NCBI GenBank assembly: GCA_000488855.1 | Contig: KI535278.1 | Span: 1 to 64,000 of the forward strand | DNA from: Eubacterium brachy ATCC 33089 | GTDB lineage: Bacteria > Bacillota > Clostridia > Peptostreptococcales > Anaerovoracaceae | Length of the DNA stretch: 64,000 nucleotides | Direction: 5' to 3' | Part shown: piece by piece, positions 17,175 to 26,497 of the stretch | Layout of the letters: each line of letters starts with the position of its first letter | Numbering within the stretch: position 1 is the first letter of the stretch | The notes under the pieces: model-generated | The model's input: the letters and a program-made list of their open reading frames with translations, nothing else | What the model was told of the DNA's origin: nothing | Databases searched by the model: none | Made by a program: the position numbers and the translations under genes

Positions 17175-18191
17175 TCACTGAGCCATTTCACAAACAGCTA
17201 TCCTATTCACCTCATCGCTGATAAATACACGGTCTTCCCTTACGTCCATCACTCTGAATTTAGAATAACCTCTGGGTAGGGTAACGTTAATCAATTCTCC
17301 GTCTGACAATCTCAGCAATTTTTGCTTTCCTTTCCACTCATCAGTCTTAAAAACAGGAGATAGTATCAGGTATTCTTTGTCTGCACTGAATTTTCCTCTC
17401 ATTCCCTGTTTTCCCGGCAACTTTTCCAGTCTCTCTCTTCCCCAAATTTTTCTTTTGTATACACCGTCTTCAGTAATCTCCACGTACCAATAATACTTAA
17501 ATTGAGATAAAGTGCACGGATTTATAATATTTGCCTCTAAAAATGCATAAATTGAACAGTCTTTTATCATAATACTTCCTATTTGAGGATAGGAATATCT
17601 AAACGCCATTTTATGATGTTCACCATTAACCTCATCTAGGGCTCTTTGAAATCGCTCTTTTATTTTTTCGTCTGAAAAAACGTAATGGAGCTGCGGTTTC
17701 CACTGCAACGTGCATGTCTCAGCATGATAATTGAAAAAGGTAAAGCTGTTTGCTGCATAGACCTCTCCATCCACGCGACAAATAACCGGATAACTCCCAT
17801 TTCCCCCACTTGTAGAAATCTCTGTAATGCTGTTTGCAAGGCACCAATTTTCACATTTCACTTCGCACGGAGCGTTCTTCGGAGAAGATATGCTCCACAC
17901 TTTTTCCCCATTTCCATCTATAACCAAAACATCTGAATCGCTATCTATCAAAACAGGATTATTCCAACCTTTCTCAGCTTCCGAAAAAGGTATGAATGCA
18001 CATTCTTCGCCCCTTGCCCAAAGTATTCCTTGGGTGAAATCTCCTTCCTCTCTCTCACACCAAATGACAAACTCATCTCTTCCTCTGGCGAAGTGATTTT
18101 TCGAATTTATAGGGGCATATTGATATCCACGCATCCCTATTTTTATTCCTCGTGCCGTCCATTCCGAAATTTTCTTTAATTTTGCATTCAT
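17175..18191 (-). CDS. Large beta-rich protein, unknown
   Basis: About 338 residues from the ATG at 18191 (AAAGGAAG upstream). Sequence is rich in beta strands and Trp/Tyr with repeated turns, for example V-L-V-I-D-G-N-G-E and F-S-A-D-K-E-Y-L-I-L-S-P, which resembles blades of a beta-propeller. No signal peptide, so cytosolic. No family recognised. Confidence 0.6.
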   Translation of the reverse strand: MNAKLKKISEWTARGIKIGMRGYQYAPINSKNHFARGRDEFVIWCEREEGDFTQGILWARGEECAFIPFSEAEKGWNNPVLIDSDSDVLVIDGNGEKVWSISSPKNAPCEVKCENWCLANSITEISTSGGNGSYPVICRVDGEVYAANSFTFFNYHAETCTLQWKPQLHYVFSDEKIKERFQRALDEVNGEHHKMAFRYSYPQIGSIMIKDCSIYAFLEANIINPCTLSQFKYYWYVEITEDGVYKRKIWGRERLEKLPGKQGMRGKFSADKEYLILSPVFKTDEWKGKQKLLRLSDGELINVTLPRGYSKFRVMDVREDRVFISDEVNRIAVCEMAQ

Positions 18192-18227
18192 AAGACGCTT
18201 CCTTTCAATGCTTGCCATAAGGTTTAT

Positions 18228-18794
18228 CTATCGCCTATCTTCGACTTCCACTATTTCACCCATAAAAACGATGTGCGGTTGCCATCCACCGTTAAAATCC
18301 GGAAACATTTCCGGAAACGATGCGTAATACTTACGAATATCACAATGCAAATTTTCCTTGGAAAACTGATTCTGATAAAGTTTCTTACACAAAAATGTCA
18401 GATTTGCTTCTTCATACGTCACGCTTTCTCCCATTGCTTTCGGAGTCAACCCTGACGCTGCTGTCTTTTCTCCATCCCTTCCCGAATTGGAGCCAATATA
18501 GACGAGAGCCTTTCTATATTTTTCGGGGAAGAAGCTGACTGTAAATGTATCGCTGTCATTTAAAAATTCACTGGTATAGCGTGCAGGATGCACGTACACG
18601 GTGATGATAGGACGGCTCTTTCCCATACTGCCCCATATGTTTCCCATGCTACCCCAGCTAACTGTGCATCCGTTGAAATTGTCTATCGTACCGGCTGTAA
18701 CAACTGCCCAGTTCTTGTCAAACATCTCAAAAACTTTATAATCTTTTTCTCTGAAATCATCCATTTCTATAATAACCTTTCTGATCCCAGCCAT
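18228..18794 (-). CDS. Flavin reductase-like FMN-binding protein
   Basis: 188 residues of the flavin-reductase-like (DIM6/NTAB) split-barrel family. Signs: N-W-A-V-V-T-A-G near 25-32, the motif C-T-V-S-W-G-S-M-G, V-Y-V-H-P-x-R-Y-T and F-T-V-S-F-F. Such proteins bind FMN and reduce flavins or small compounds with NAD(P)H. Start choice between this ATG and one ten codons later is uncertain. It precedes an unknown beta-rich gene by 36 bases. Confidence 0.88.
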   Translation of the reverse strand: MAGIRKVIIEMDDFREKDYKVFEMFDKNWAVVTAGTIDNFNGCTVSWGSMGNIWGSMGKSRPIITVYVHPARYTSEFLNDSDTFTVSFFPEKYRKALVYIGSNSGRDGEKTAASGLTPKAMGESVTYEEANLTFLCKKLYQNQFSKENLHCDIRKYYASFPEMFPDFNGGWQPHIVFMGEIVEVEDRR

Positions 18795-18813
18795 CCCGTT
18801 GATGACAATTCAT

Positions 18814-19713
18814 TTAAATCTTCAAATATTCTATCATATCCTGATACGCCTTTTTAGCTTCAGGCACCAATGGCATCATGGAATACATGTGGTACATGCC
18901 TTCTCCTATTTCCAACCTGACATCTACACCGAATTTTCTCATCTGCTCTGCTATGGTATCGGCGGCAGCTGAAAAGACTTCATCACCGCCAAAAATCAGA
19001 TACGCCTCTTTCAATCCCGTATAATCTCCCCTTTGCAAGTAGCGCATGTATTCAGGCACTTCTCGTCCATTTTCCATTCCTGCCTGGATATTTTCAAGAG
19101 CGATAATGCTCATAATCAGATCTCTTCCATCCAAGATTTTAGCCTTTCGCTTTTCTTCTTCCGTGTAGATCATGGTTCCCGGCGAAGCTGCGTATATCTT
19201 GCCCGGCATAGGAATTCCTTCTCCCTTTTCGTTGATATATGAAATCAGACCCAATGCCAAATTCCCACCGGAAGAGCCTCCTGCAATAGCAATATTTTCA
19301 TGTTCATATTCCACAATGAGCTTTTTGTACAGCTGATAAAGCATTTCATAAACATCTAAAATGCTGTTGTCAGGCACCAGTGGGTAATACGGCAGTACCA
19401 TATCTCTTCCCGTGAGCCTGGCGAGCTTTATCTGCTCTTTGACTTCATCTTTTTTAGGATATTTTAACATTCCTCCACCGATTAGATAAATGCAAACTTG
19501 CTCTGCAGGTGCTTTGTGCTTTACGTGAAGAACAGGATTTACACCTACTTTAAACGTACTTAAGTCCAAATCTTCTTCTATGCACTCAGGTATAACAGGA
19601 TATGCAGTTTGAGTTTTGAATTTCTTCTGAAGCTGACTATAAGGTTTCTTCATCATATTTTGCAAACGCAATATCTTTGCTATTACTTTCAGTAGTGTAT
19701 ATTTAGCTGACAT
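18814..19713 (-). CDS. Alpha/beta hydrolase (HSL-type esterase)
   Basis: 299 residues of the alpha/beta-hydrolase-3 (hormone-sensitive-lipase-like) group. The oxyanion region G-G-G-M-L, the nucleophile elbow G-G-S-S-G-G, the acid in F-G-G-D-E and the His in G-M-Y-H-M-Y form a full set for catalysis. Likely a cytosolic carboxylesterase or acetyl-hydrolase of unknown substrate; no signal peptide is convincing. Downstream lies the flavin reductase-like gene, 19 bases away. Confidence 0.88.
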   Translation of the reverse strand: MSAKYTLLKVIAKILRLQNMMKKPYSQLQKKFKTQTAYPVIPECIEEDLDLSTFKVGVNPVLHVKHKAPAEQVCIYLIGGGMLKYPKKDEVKEQIKLARLTGRDMVLPYYPLVPDNSILDVYEMLYQLYKKLIVEYEHENIAIAGGSSGGNLALGLISYINEKGEGIPMPGKIYAASPGTMIYTEEEKRKAKILDGRDLIMSIIALENIQAGMENGREVPEYMRYLQRGDYTGLKEAYLIFGGDEVFSAAADTIAEQMRKFGVDVRLEIGEGMYHMYSMMPLVPEAKKAYQDMIEYLKI

Positions 19714-19787
19714 ATATCCTCCTTAAAATTTCTATTCCATTCATTGCTCATACTTTTTCTGTCTTCAGACTGTATTGCACTCCCAAA

Positions 19788-20639
19788 TCAATCTGCATCT
19801 ACCCAAATGTGATATTTGCCACAGTGAAGGCATTGAAACAGATACCCGCAAAGAGGACCATCCTTTATCAGGTATTCTTCGATATCCTCAAATTCAGATC
19901 GCGCAGCGTACTCGCGTAAGACTTCATCAGCAATATCCATAGCTTTTAATTCCCGTGTACCTACCGTTCCTAAATACGCACAGTAATCATTGCAGCACGA
20001 CAGCCAATATTCACCCTGCCAACTGACATATCCCGGTGTTCGGCGAAAGAGTTCATCATCTTTTTCCTTGTCAAAACCTACTATTACCTCTGCGCCTTGA
20101 ACAAACGTTGCATCATATTTTTTTGCTGCTTTACCACTTGAAATGCAAATAGGACACAGATGTTCCACATTATCGATACAATATGGCATAAAAGCATAGT
20201 AAATATCGCTTTCTCTCCCACAACACGGGCATATCTGCGGTTCACCTTCCTCAAAAGCGTTGGTGCCTATGGGGTCAGGATGATAGCGGAACGGCGGGAT
20301 ATCTTTCAACCTCTCTCTCCTTTCATCCTTCTCTTCATCTGACATAGGGCGTGGCAAAGCATATTCATTACCGTGACTTTTAGACTGTTTCTGCAGTAAC
20401 GCAAGCTTTTTCATCTGTTTCCTATTATCTTTATCGACAATGGTCGAAAACAGGAGATATGCACTCTCAATCATCCCCAGCTTTATATAAACATCAACCA
20501 ATATCTCTTTCGCTTCGTTTACCTCAATTACGTAAAGCCTATCTGCAAATTGATAAAGTGCCGATACACTTGATTTATCACCATCCTTAAGTTCAAAATC
20601 ATTTTTTAACCGTATATATTCTTCAAGATATTGGTTCAT
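19788..20639 (-). CDS. CbrC-family (UPF0167) protein
   Basis: 283 residues. The C-terminal 180 residues match the CbrC family (E. coli CbrC is linked to colicin E2 tolerance): P-P-F-R-Y-H-P-D-P, then the zinc-type pairs I-C-P-C-C-G, C-P-I-C, C-C-N-D-Y-C and C-L-H-C-G. The N-terminal ~90 residues are an extra helical part, probably TPR-like. Role unknown, but association with bacteriocin tolerance fits the orphan immunity character of this stretch. Confidence 0.82.
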   Translation of the reverse strand: MNQYLEEYIRLKNDFELKDGDKSSVSALYQFADRLYVIEVNEAKEILVDVYIKLGMIESAYLLFSTIVDKDNRKQMKKLALLQKQSKSHGNEYALPRPMSDEEKDERRERLKDIPPFRYHPDPIGTNAFEEGEPQICPCCGRESDIYYAFMPYCIDNVEHLCPICISSGKAAKKYDATFVQGAEVIVGFDKEKDDELFRRTPGYVSWQGEYWLSCCNDYCAYLGTVGTRELKAMDIADEVLREYAARSEFEDIEEYLIKDGPLCGYLFQCLHCGKYHIWVDAD

Positions 20640-20751
20640 TTTATTCTCCCTTTACATTTAACTAGATATCTGCAATCATTCCATTATCCCTATGAAAGGC
20701 ATTTTTGTACTCTTCCATTGAAATTTCATAGTTTTATTATAAAATTAACCG

Positions 20752-20967
20752 TTAAACGAAATGTTGTATCTCTTCTTCACTCAGCTCACGAAAGTTCCAA
20801 ATATGGTACCCTGAATAGCATTTACCTGATCTACCTACGAAAATCCCGTGTTCCGGCATACTTGCTATCTCACCTATGTATATAAGTGGAAGATCGTCGT
20901 AAAATGGGTAGTCATCCGTTACTCCTTCTTTGACAGTAACAAAAGTATTTTTTCTCAATTTATTCAT
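20752..20967 (-). CDS. Small protein, unknown
   Basis: 71 residues, acidic C-terminus (S-E-E-E-I-Q-H-F-V). It has a clear ribosome site (AAAGGGTG) and good coding composition. No family recognised; likely a small cytosolic protein of the immunity-like stretch. Confidence 0.55.
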   Translation of the reverse strand: MNKLRKNTFVTVKEGVTDDYPFYDDLPLIYIGEIASMPEHGIFVGRSGKCYSGYHIWNFRELSEEEIQHFV

Positions 20968-21056
20968 CGATTCACCCTTTCTTTTTTTACATAATATTTA
21001 ATGAAGTATTTCAACCGGTGTACAAAGTAACTAAATCCTGAGTTTAGAAAATGGAT

Positions 21057-21278
21057 TTATAAAAAGGTCACTCCCCAGTGGGATTTCAACAATAAATCCA
21101 TGCCCTTTTTCAATTCAATATCACTTTCGAATTCTTTGACGTAGGCGACCGGAGAATGAACGTCTAACTTAACTGTGTCTTGAAAAACAAATCCGTTCAT
21201 CTTTAAATACTCAGTTGACTTGTTATCCCACTTGATTACTATCAACTTATTGCCCCGTGTATCTGCTATAAATTGCAT
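21057..21278 (-). CDS. Small protein, unknown
   Basis: 73 residues with alternating strands and a helix (E-L-K-K-G-M-D-L-L-L). AAAGGGGG precedes the ATG. No family recognised. Confidence 0.55.
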   Translation of the reverse strand: MQFIADTRGNKLIVIKWDNKSTEYLKMNGFVFQDTVKLDVHSPVAYVKEFESDIELKKGMDLLLKSHWGVTFL

Positions 21279-21314
21279 TTCATCCCCCTTTCAATCTCTA
21301 CTCATCTACTCCAC

Positions 21315-21461
21315 TTAACCAATCTCGCTTCGTAAAATTCTCGTATCTTGTAGTTTGAATAATCGATCCATAACAGGTTCCGTATGGCCTCCATATGATG
21401 CCATCGCCTTTTCGCAAGTATTTCGCTGACCAATATCTTTCCATTGACTGTTATAATCCAT
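21315..21461 (-). CDS. Possible small coupled ORF
   Basis: 48 codons whose ATG overlaps the TGA of the gene at 21461-22072 as TGATG. It reads M-D-Y-N-S-Q-W-K-D-I-G-Q. A second frame here (M-E-R-Y-W-S-A-K, to TAG near 21300) is also open, so I cannot tell which, if either, is real. Confidence 0.3.
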   Translation of the reverse strand: MDYNSQWKDIGQRNTCEKAMASYGGHTEPVMDRLFKLQDTRILRSEIG

Positions 21462-22072
21462 CAGCTGTACTGCCAAAAGCCGACGATAATTTCATCATTA
21501 TCATCTCTATATAGATAAACACATCCGTTACAAAACGGAGCATTTCCTTTTATCATTTTCATCCTTTCATCTACCGGTCCATACGCATACTCATCAATGA
21601 CTCCATATACTCTGTAACCGTCACGTATTAAGTGGTTCCAATAATATTCTTCATCCTGTACGTAATCTACATCTTCTCCTATGGTTATAAACGGAATCTC
21701 TCCCCGGTCTCCCAATGGAACGGTAGATATATTCACTCTGTTAATCTCAGTTGTTTTCAATCTATAAGTACCACAACAACTTTCCCCACAACGAGGATGA
21801 CGAATCGCTTTTACGGAACAATCCGGATATATATTTTCATCTATGCGCACGTCAAAATCTTCAGGCACGAAGATTGATATCATATCTTCCATGCCGGGAA
21901 TTTTAAAGCAACAGTAAAATCCATATTCATTCTCCAATAATTCTGCAAAAGCTGCATCGTTATCAAACCAATCGGGTGCGTTGCCACCGATCCAACCGAC
22001 TACATGTTCATCTATGGGATTCAAATAATAAAGCACGCTCTTCCTAGTCCTCCTCATCCGCTTCACAGGCAA
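21461..22072 (-). CDS. Unknown cytosolic protein, immunity-like
   Basis: 203 residues, acidic, beta-rich, with several Cys (C-G-E-S-C-C-G near 94-100). It begins with a basic M-P-V-K-R-M-R-R-T-R-K and ends I-I-V-G-F-W-Q-Y-S. No family recognised. It resembles the many solitary proteins found as immunity genes, but that is inference from its neighbours. Confidence 0.6.
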   Translation of the reverse strand: MPVKRMRRTRKSVLYYLNPIDEHVVGWIGGNAPDWFDNDAAFAELLENEYGFYCCFKIPGMEDMISIFVPEDFDVRIDENIYPDCSVKAIRHPRCGESCCGTYRLKTTEINRVNISTVPLGDRGEIPFITIGEDVDYVQDEEYYWNHLIRDGYRVYGVIDEYAYGPVDERMKMIKGNAPFCNGCVYLYRDDNDEIIVGFWQYS

Positions 22073-22123
22073 CTTTGTTCTCCTTCAACTTGAGGCCTTT
22101 TTGCACATTATATATATCACCTA

Positions 22124-22636
22124 TCACCCAAAGAGTTCTTTTTGCAAGTTCTCACATATTCCTGCCATCTGCAGCATATCATCTTTTGGGCACATCCGGC
22201 TTAAATCATATTCAAGGGGATTTGCAACAAAATCCGTTAGTACATCTTTGAGCATCTTCTTTTCTTTCTGTGTCTCAACGATAGAAATACTCTGAACAGG
22301 TGTTTCCAATCTATCTCCGAACAAATCGCATAAATCGACTTTTCCACTGACTTTACACTCAAGCAATATGGCTGCAATGTCGACGATTATATTTATCGGG
22401 AAGTAGAATTCAACACGGTAATCATCCCCCTCAGATTCGGCATTTTTTAAAATTGTCGTAATCGGCTCGTCACAACGCCTGAAATTTCCATTTAATTTAT
22501 CCAATTTCAGATCAAAAAATATCTCTTCAAGAGAAATCTTAACCGATTGTTTATCTGCAAGATATTCAACCAACGTCAAGCTGTCATCACTGTCACCGAT
22601 ATAATTGTTCCAATATTTATTTTCTATGTGCATCAT
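22124..22636 (-). CDS. Unknown cytosolic protein, immunity-like
   Basis: 170 residues, acidic, with a short N-terminal part N-K-Y-W-N-N-Y-I-G-D that is common at the start of immunity-type proteins. A hydrophobic beta strand (I-I-V-D-I-A-A-I-L-L) is in the middle. No firm family. Weak ribosome site. Confidence 0.58.
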   Translation of the reverse strand: MMHIENKYWNNYIGDSDDSLTLVEYLADKQSVKISLEEIFFDLKLDKLNGNFRRCDEPITTILKNAESEGDDYRVEFYFPINIIVDIAAILLECKVSGKVDLCDLFGDRLETPVQSISIVETQKEKKMLKDVLTDFVANPLEYDLSRMCPKDDMLQMAGICENLQKELFG

Positions 22637-22719
22637 TTATCTACGCCTTCCCTTTCAGCCGTGCCATCATCATGTTTTCATTGTTCATCAAAAGATAACT
22701 TCTATATCCGGTTAACCGG

Positions 22720-23172
22720 TTATCCGTTGAGTCCACCGAATTCGACTTCATATCGACTGTCAATTTCCATGTTGCCCAGATGACCTAATAAATAGTCCGG
22801 TTGCGCATATAAATCGAGGGTGAATTCACTATTTCTTCCTCTTATGAATATGCACACGTTGTCGATAACAAGAGCCTCCCTAAAATCATTCTCGGAAATC
22901 GGTGCATATGCCCGGAAAGTGCCTTTTTCAATCATATCGTTGATGACATCCACATACTGATAATTGTCTTCCATGAAAACATCGATCACCTTATCTCTGT
23001 TATCATTTAGCCAGCGAATCTTTTCCACAACTGTATCTATCACTCCATCCTGGTCCTCTTTAATATCCAGAAAGACTTTCGTATCTTTCCCCCAAATGTC
23101 CATCACTCCGACATAATCGCCATCGGTACCCAATGTAAATTCATTTTTTCCGATTAAAATTTTCTCTTTCAT
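22720..23172 (-). CDS. DUF2262-like protein
   Basis: 150 residues. The pattern V-F-L-D-I-K-E-D-Q-D-G, a helix with L-N-D-N-R-D-K-V-I and a C-terminal beta part resemble DUF2262 proteins, a family often considered immunity-like. The match is from memory and not strong. GAGAAAAT-type weak ribosome site. Confidence 0.55.
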   Translation of the reverse strand: MKEKILIGKNEFTLGTDGDYVGVMDIWGKDTKVFLDIKEDQDGVIDTVVEKIRWLNDNRDKVIDVFMEDNYQYVDVINDMIEKGTFRAYAPISENDFREALVIDNVCIFIRGRNSEFTLDLYAQPDYLLGHLGNMEIDSRYEVEFGGLNG

Positions 23173-23226
23173 AGTTTCTACTCTTCTAAAATCCGTGTTT
23201 CTCTATAATGACATTTCTTCTGTCAG

Positions 23227-24399
23227 CTAAAATTTCTTTCTGCTGTACAATGATACCAACGCTGTCGGAAGGTGCTGTATGTTTTCTTCACATAGTCTAT
23301 ATAACTCCAGCCCTTTTGCAGTGAATCCATATTTTTCGATATATGCCAATACAAAATTTCCTTGCAAGCTTTGGTGTTCTCCATCGCAAATCGACAGGTA
23401 ATCCCTCGCAAGCTGATGATATTTCTCGTCTATCAACCCTAAACCGAACACGGCAAAAGTTCCTGGCATTGCACAAAATTCATCTTTCAGGTTATTATAC
23501 CATTCAAATTCTTTCATAGCCAGTCGTGCATATTTCTCAATTCTGTCGTATAAATTGGGATATAGCATGGCATTGGCAAATAACTGGTTTATTCCTTTTT
23601 TAGGTAGTTTCTTTATGGGAAGATAACTCTTATTAGAACTTCTAAATTCAATGGAATAACTCTTTGGAAAACCGAACTCAAGCAGACGACAGAGGTAATC
23701 CATAACTTGCCGATAGCTTTCCTCACATTCTTTTTTCACAGATATTTTTATTGTTGCAAATGCATCATTTGCAACACATGAACAGTCGTCGGTTTTGTGT
23801 TGTGAAATCTCTTTCGGAAGATCACCACTTCCATTTTTCTTTATCTGTGCCGGCAATGAACTCCCCAGTGCCGTTACAAACGAAAATATTTCTTCTGAAA
23901 TTTTTTTATCCCAGCTATGTCCGTGCTTTGTAAAGCACACAGCCAAATAACATGCATATTTAAAATGCTCTTCTGATAAAGCATATCCTGCATCTTCATT
24001 TCTCAGCACCCATTTATGGTCAAACTCACTGTCGTTTACATCGTGGAAAAACGGATTTCTTATAACTCTTTCTATCCATCTTTGCGATGTTCTATCAATT
24101 CCCCAGTGCCAACCGCATAAAATCCTCATTTTATCCGTGAATTCTTCTGCATCTTTGCTGATAAATCCCGACCTCTGTAACCTGAATAAATAGTACTCCA
24201 AAACCGCTTCCACCAAAATTTCTTTACCATCAATTCGAAAGCATGGGTATGACGGATATCCCGCCTTTGCTCGTGTTTTCGATACTCTCATATCGCCTTT
24301 TTCTATTGCACCAACGCATTTATCACAATATGGAATCAGTGTTTTATCTCGTAACACATCATCAAATATTATGTATGTTCTGCCGCTCATCATATCCAC
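23227..24399 (-). CDS. DUF6138-like protein
   Basis: 390 residues, mostly helical, no signal peptide. It has a C-D-K-C pair near the N-terminus, H-W-G-I-D-R-T-S-Q-R-W-I-E-R-V-I-R-N-P-F near 94-113 and a long helical C-terminal half. I think it belongs to the DUF6138 family, known from Bacillus and Clostridia with no function assigned. It fits the orphan series around it. Confidence 0.55.
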   Translation of the reverse strand: MDMMSGRTYIIFDDVLRDKTLIPYCDKCVGAIEKGDMRVSKTRAKAGYPSYPCFRIDGKEILVEAVLEYYLFRLQRSGFISKDAEEFTDKMRILCGWHWGIDRTSQRWIERVIRNPFFHDVNDSEFDHKWVLRNEDAGYALSEEHFKYACYLAVCFTKHGHSWDKKISEEIFSFVTALGSSLPAQIKKNGSGDLPKEISQHKTDDCSCVANDAFATIKISVKKECEESYRQVMDYLCRLLEFGFPKSYSIEFRSSNKSYLPIKKLPKKGINQLFANAMLYPNLYDRIEKYARLAMKEFEWYNNLKDEFCAMPGTFAVFGLGLIDEKYHQLARDYLSICDGEHQSLQGNFVLAYIEKYGFTAKGLELYRLCEENIQHLPTALVSLYSRKKF

Positions 24400-24477
24400 C
24401 CTCTTTTTCTTACTCTAAGCTATACGTTTATACATATGCTAATGATTCCATTTACTTTCTCCATTTTTCGTAGTTTT

Positions 24478-24671
24478 CTAGATAAAAAACGGTAGCCAAA
24501 CTAAATCCTCAAGATTTACAATTGTATTCGCCGCATAACTCTCTGTTTTTTGGTAGTCATCAACCTTGACCAGAAACTTCCATGGAGCAAGCTGTTCAAA
24601 TTGGTAATTTTATCACGAGCATCCCAACCGTCTAAGCTTTCATAATCATACTTCCAACCATTGATTTCCAT
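24478..24671 (-). pseudogene. Small gene broken by one frameshift
   Basis: A GGGGAG site leads an ATG at 24671 and 24 codons (M-E-I-N-G-W-K-Y-D-Y-E-S-L-D-G-W), then a one-base shift near 24597 joins a second frame of 40 codons (F-E-Q-L-A-P-W-K-F-L, then L-E-D-L-V-W-L-P-F-F-I) ending TAG at 24478. Both halves look coding, so the gene was about 64 residues. Family unknown. Confidence 0.7.
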
Positions 24672-24756
24672 CGATTTCTCCCCGTCCGACAAGGACCTGT
24701 CCTGCCCCTTCGCATTACATAAACCTTTTTCTCAGGTCTTAATATGTTCAATGACT

Positions 24757-25569
24757 TCAATACTCTTCAGAGTTAATACTCTTTATAATGCAGTAGGTAT
24801 CATTCAACGTATTAGAAAAACTTTCAATATTCTCCGTGATTTCGTCGTAAATGTCATCGAGAGTGTGGGCAGGTGACAATACTCCCAAAAGGCAATCTTC
24901 CAGTTCGACTTTACCTATCTTTTCAAGATTATCCACCAACATCCCCAAATCCTTATGATTAAACCAGCGATCCGTATCGATCCAATACTTTGTACCATGT
25001 TTACTGCAGGCAATTTGACTATTCAGAAAATCGTCCATATTCGGTTTCTTTTTTTGTAATAAACGGGTACAAGCTAAATGATATTCTATCTTCCTCGGTG
25101 TTTGATCTACTTCTGAAACGAATATAACACCGTATTGATTTTTAAATTTCACAGCGAGGACATCTCCCTTTTGAAAATACGGCTTGCGTTTTACCCTCGA
25201 CTTGGGAACTTTAATAGGTTTGGGATTTTCACTCTGCAGCTGTGCGGCTAACTTATCCAGTACCTTCTGCCTCTGAGACAGCGCTTTGCTGTCGATTTCA
25301 AGCCAAAATTCATCTGCTCCTTTTTCGATGATCTCCAACGCTCTATCTCTTATATCGTCTGGAAGATGACCTATCTTCCACAGAGAATAAGCAACCGCAG
25401 TCCAGTAGATTTCTCTGTAGAAATCATCTGTGCAAAAATTGTCTTCCTCGGTCAAAATATCCTCAATTATTTTGTCTGCATTTTCACCGTCCTTATACCT
25501 CTCAACTATTGAATTGTATATGTCATATCCGTCATCGCTGTCTATAATTTTCACTCCGTCTACTGCCAT
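24757..25569 (-). CDS. Immunity-like protein, Imm26-type C-terminal domain
   Basis: About 270 residues from the ATG at 25569 (GGGAG upstream; a TTG four codons earlier is open). N-terminal helical part (1-105) resembles DUF4259-like modules, with A-L-S-Q-R-Q-K-V-L-D-K-L. The C-terminal part starts F-Q-K-G-D-V-L-A-V-K-F-K-N near 136-148, typical of Imm26 and related beta domains. Such proteins guard against toxins of contact-dependent systems; no toxin gene is nearby. Confidence 0.6.
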   Translation of the reverse strand: MAVDGVKIIDSDDGYDIYNSIVERYKDGENADKIIEDILTEEDNFCTDDFYREIYWTAVAYSLWKIGHLPDDIRDRALEIIEKGADEFWLEIDSKALSQRQKVLDKLAAQLQSENPKPIKVPKSRVKRKPYFQKGDVLAVKFKNQYGVIFVSEVDQTPRKIEYHLACTRLLQKKKPNMDDFLNSQIACSKHGTKYWIDTDRWFNHKDLGMLVDNLEKIGKVELEDCLLGVLSPAHTLDDIYDEITENIESFSNTLNDTYCIIKSINSEEY

Positions 25570-25655
25570 TTTTTCTCCCAATTACCTGTGCTAAAAATAT
25601 GTAAATATGTCGCTGACATATTATTCTATATTCTCATTACACCTCTTATAAACCG

Positions 25656-26234
25656 TTAAATTTCCTCAAATATCTTTTCAATCAGTTCTGTAATATCCCG
25701 TGCCACGTATTTAATCTCATCCGGGTCGTGTATATAACAGATTATCTGTCCCGTTTGTCCTTCCGTATCAGGGTCGAAGTCAAGCATGAGATAACAGCTG
25801 TCGCAGTATTGTGCAAAGGGAATCCATCTCTTGTTAAACAGATACGGTTTTATCCTTTCATCTCGCATTTCATCTATATTTTGACTTGAAAAATACTCAG
25901 GAAAATCCGACAGCAGAGCATTTCTATTTTGAAAATACTTTTTTGTGTTCTCTATTTCTCTCAAGCTCATCAGGCAAAACGACATCTCGCTACTTCCTAT
26001 AACGCAGGGCAAAACACACATAAACCTGCTGCCGTCCTTGTATTTATAGAGCTTTTTAAAATCTTTCGGCAAGTCAATCCCAAAAGTATTCTCAAATGAC
26101 ATTATGTCAGCATCTGTAGCACCGGATATCGACTCATATTCCTCCAGATATCCTTCCTCCACAGGATCATCCAATCCCCATTCTTCAAAGTTCTCGCACA
26201 TATATTTTTCAATCTGCCTAATCTTATCAATCAT
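25656..26234 (-). CDS. SMI1/KNR4 (SUKH) family protein
   Basis: 192 residues of the SUKH superfamily, the largest class of bacterial toxin-immunity proteins. Signs: I-M-S-F-E-N-T-F-G-I-D-L-P-K-D-F-K near 44-60, W-I-P-F-A near 137-141, L-D-F-D-P-D and G-Q-I-I-C-Y-I. Cytosolic. Role in immunity is inferred from the family; no partner toxin is seen within the window. Confidence 0.88.
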   Translation of the reverse strand: MIDKIRQIEKYMCENFEEWGLDDPVEEGYLEEYESISGATDADIMSFENTFGIDLPKDFKKLYKYKDGSRFMCVLPCVIGSSEMSFCLMSLREIENTKKYFQNRNALLSDFPEYFSSQNIDEMRDERIKPYLFNKRWIPFAQYCDSCYLMLDFDPDTEGQTGQIICYIHDPDEIKYVARDITELIEKIFEEI

Positions 26235-26292
26235 TATTAGCTTTGCTCCCTTCGTACGTCACTACGATTTGCTCCCTGAACCGGTCGATGTG

Positions 26293-26438
26293 TTATCCAA
26301 GTTTAATTTCTAATAAATCTCGTAAATATTCTCTGAATTCCTTTTAAAATCACCATCCAACTTCACCAGTATACTTCTCCGATATTATTCTGCCAACCTT
26401 TTCCATTCCATAAAGCAAGCACTTCTTCCTTTATTCAT
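26293..26438 (-). pseudogene. Small decayed gene with TAA and a frameshift
   Basis: ATG at 26436-26438 opens M-N-K-G-R-S-A-C-F-M-E-W-K-R-L-A-E, an in-frame TAA follows, the frame goes on as Y-R-R-S-I-L-V-K-L-D-G-D-F-K, and a one-base shift leads to E-F-R-E-Y-L-R-D-L-L-E-I-K-L-G and TAA at 26293. The last piece resembles the tail of small SUKH/immunity proteins. Confidence 0.55.
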
Positions 26439-26497
26439 AAGCCACCTAATTGGGATAAAAAAATTTTATTGATTCCCTATGTCACAATGCAGTTGCA

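Noticed and set aside
19788-26234. Prophage
   Set aside because: No capsid, portal, terminase, tail or lysis genes; proteins are solitary cytosolic types.
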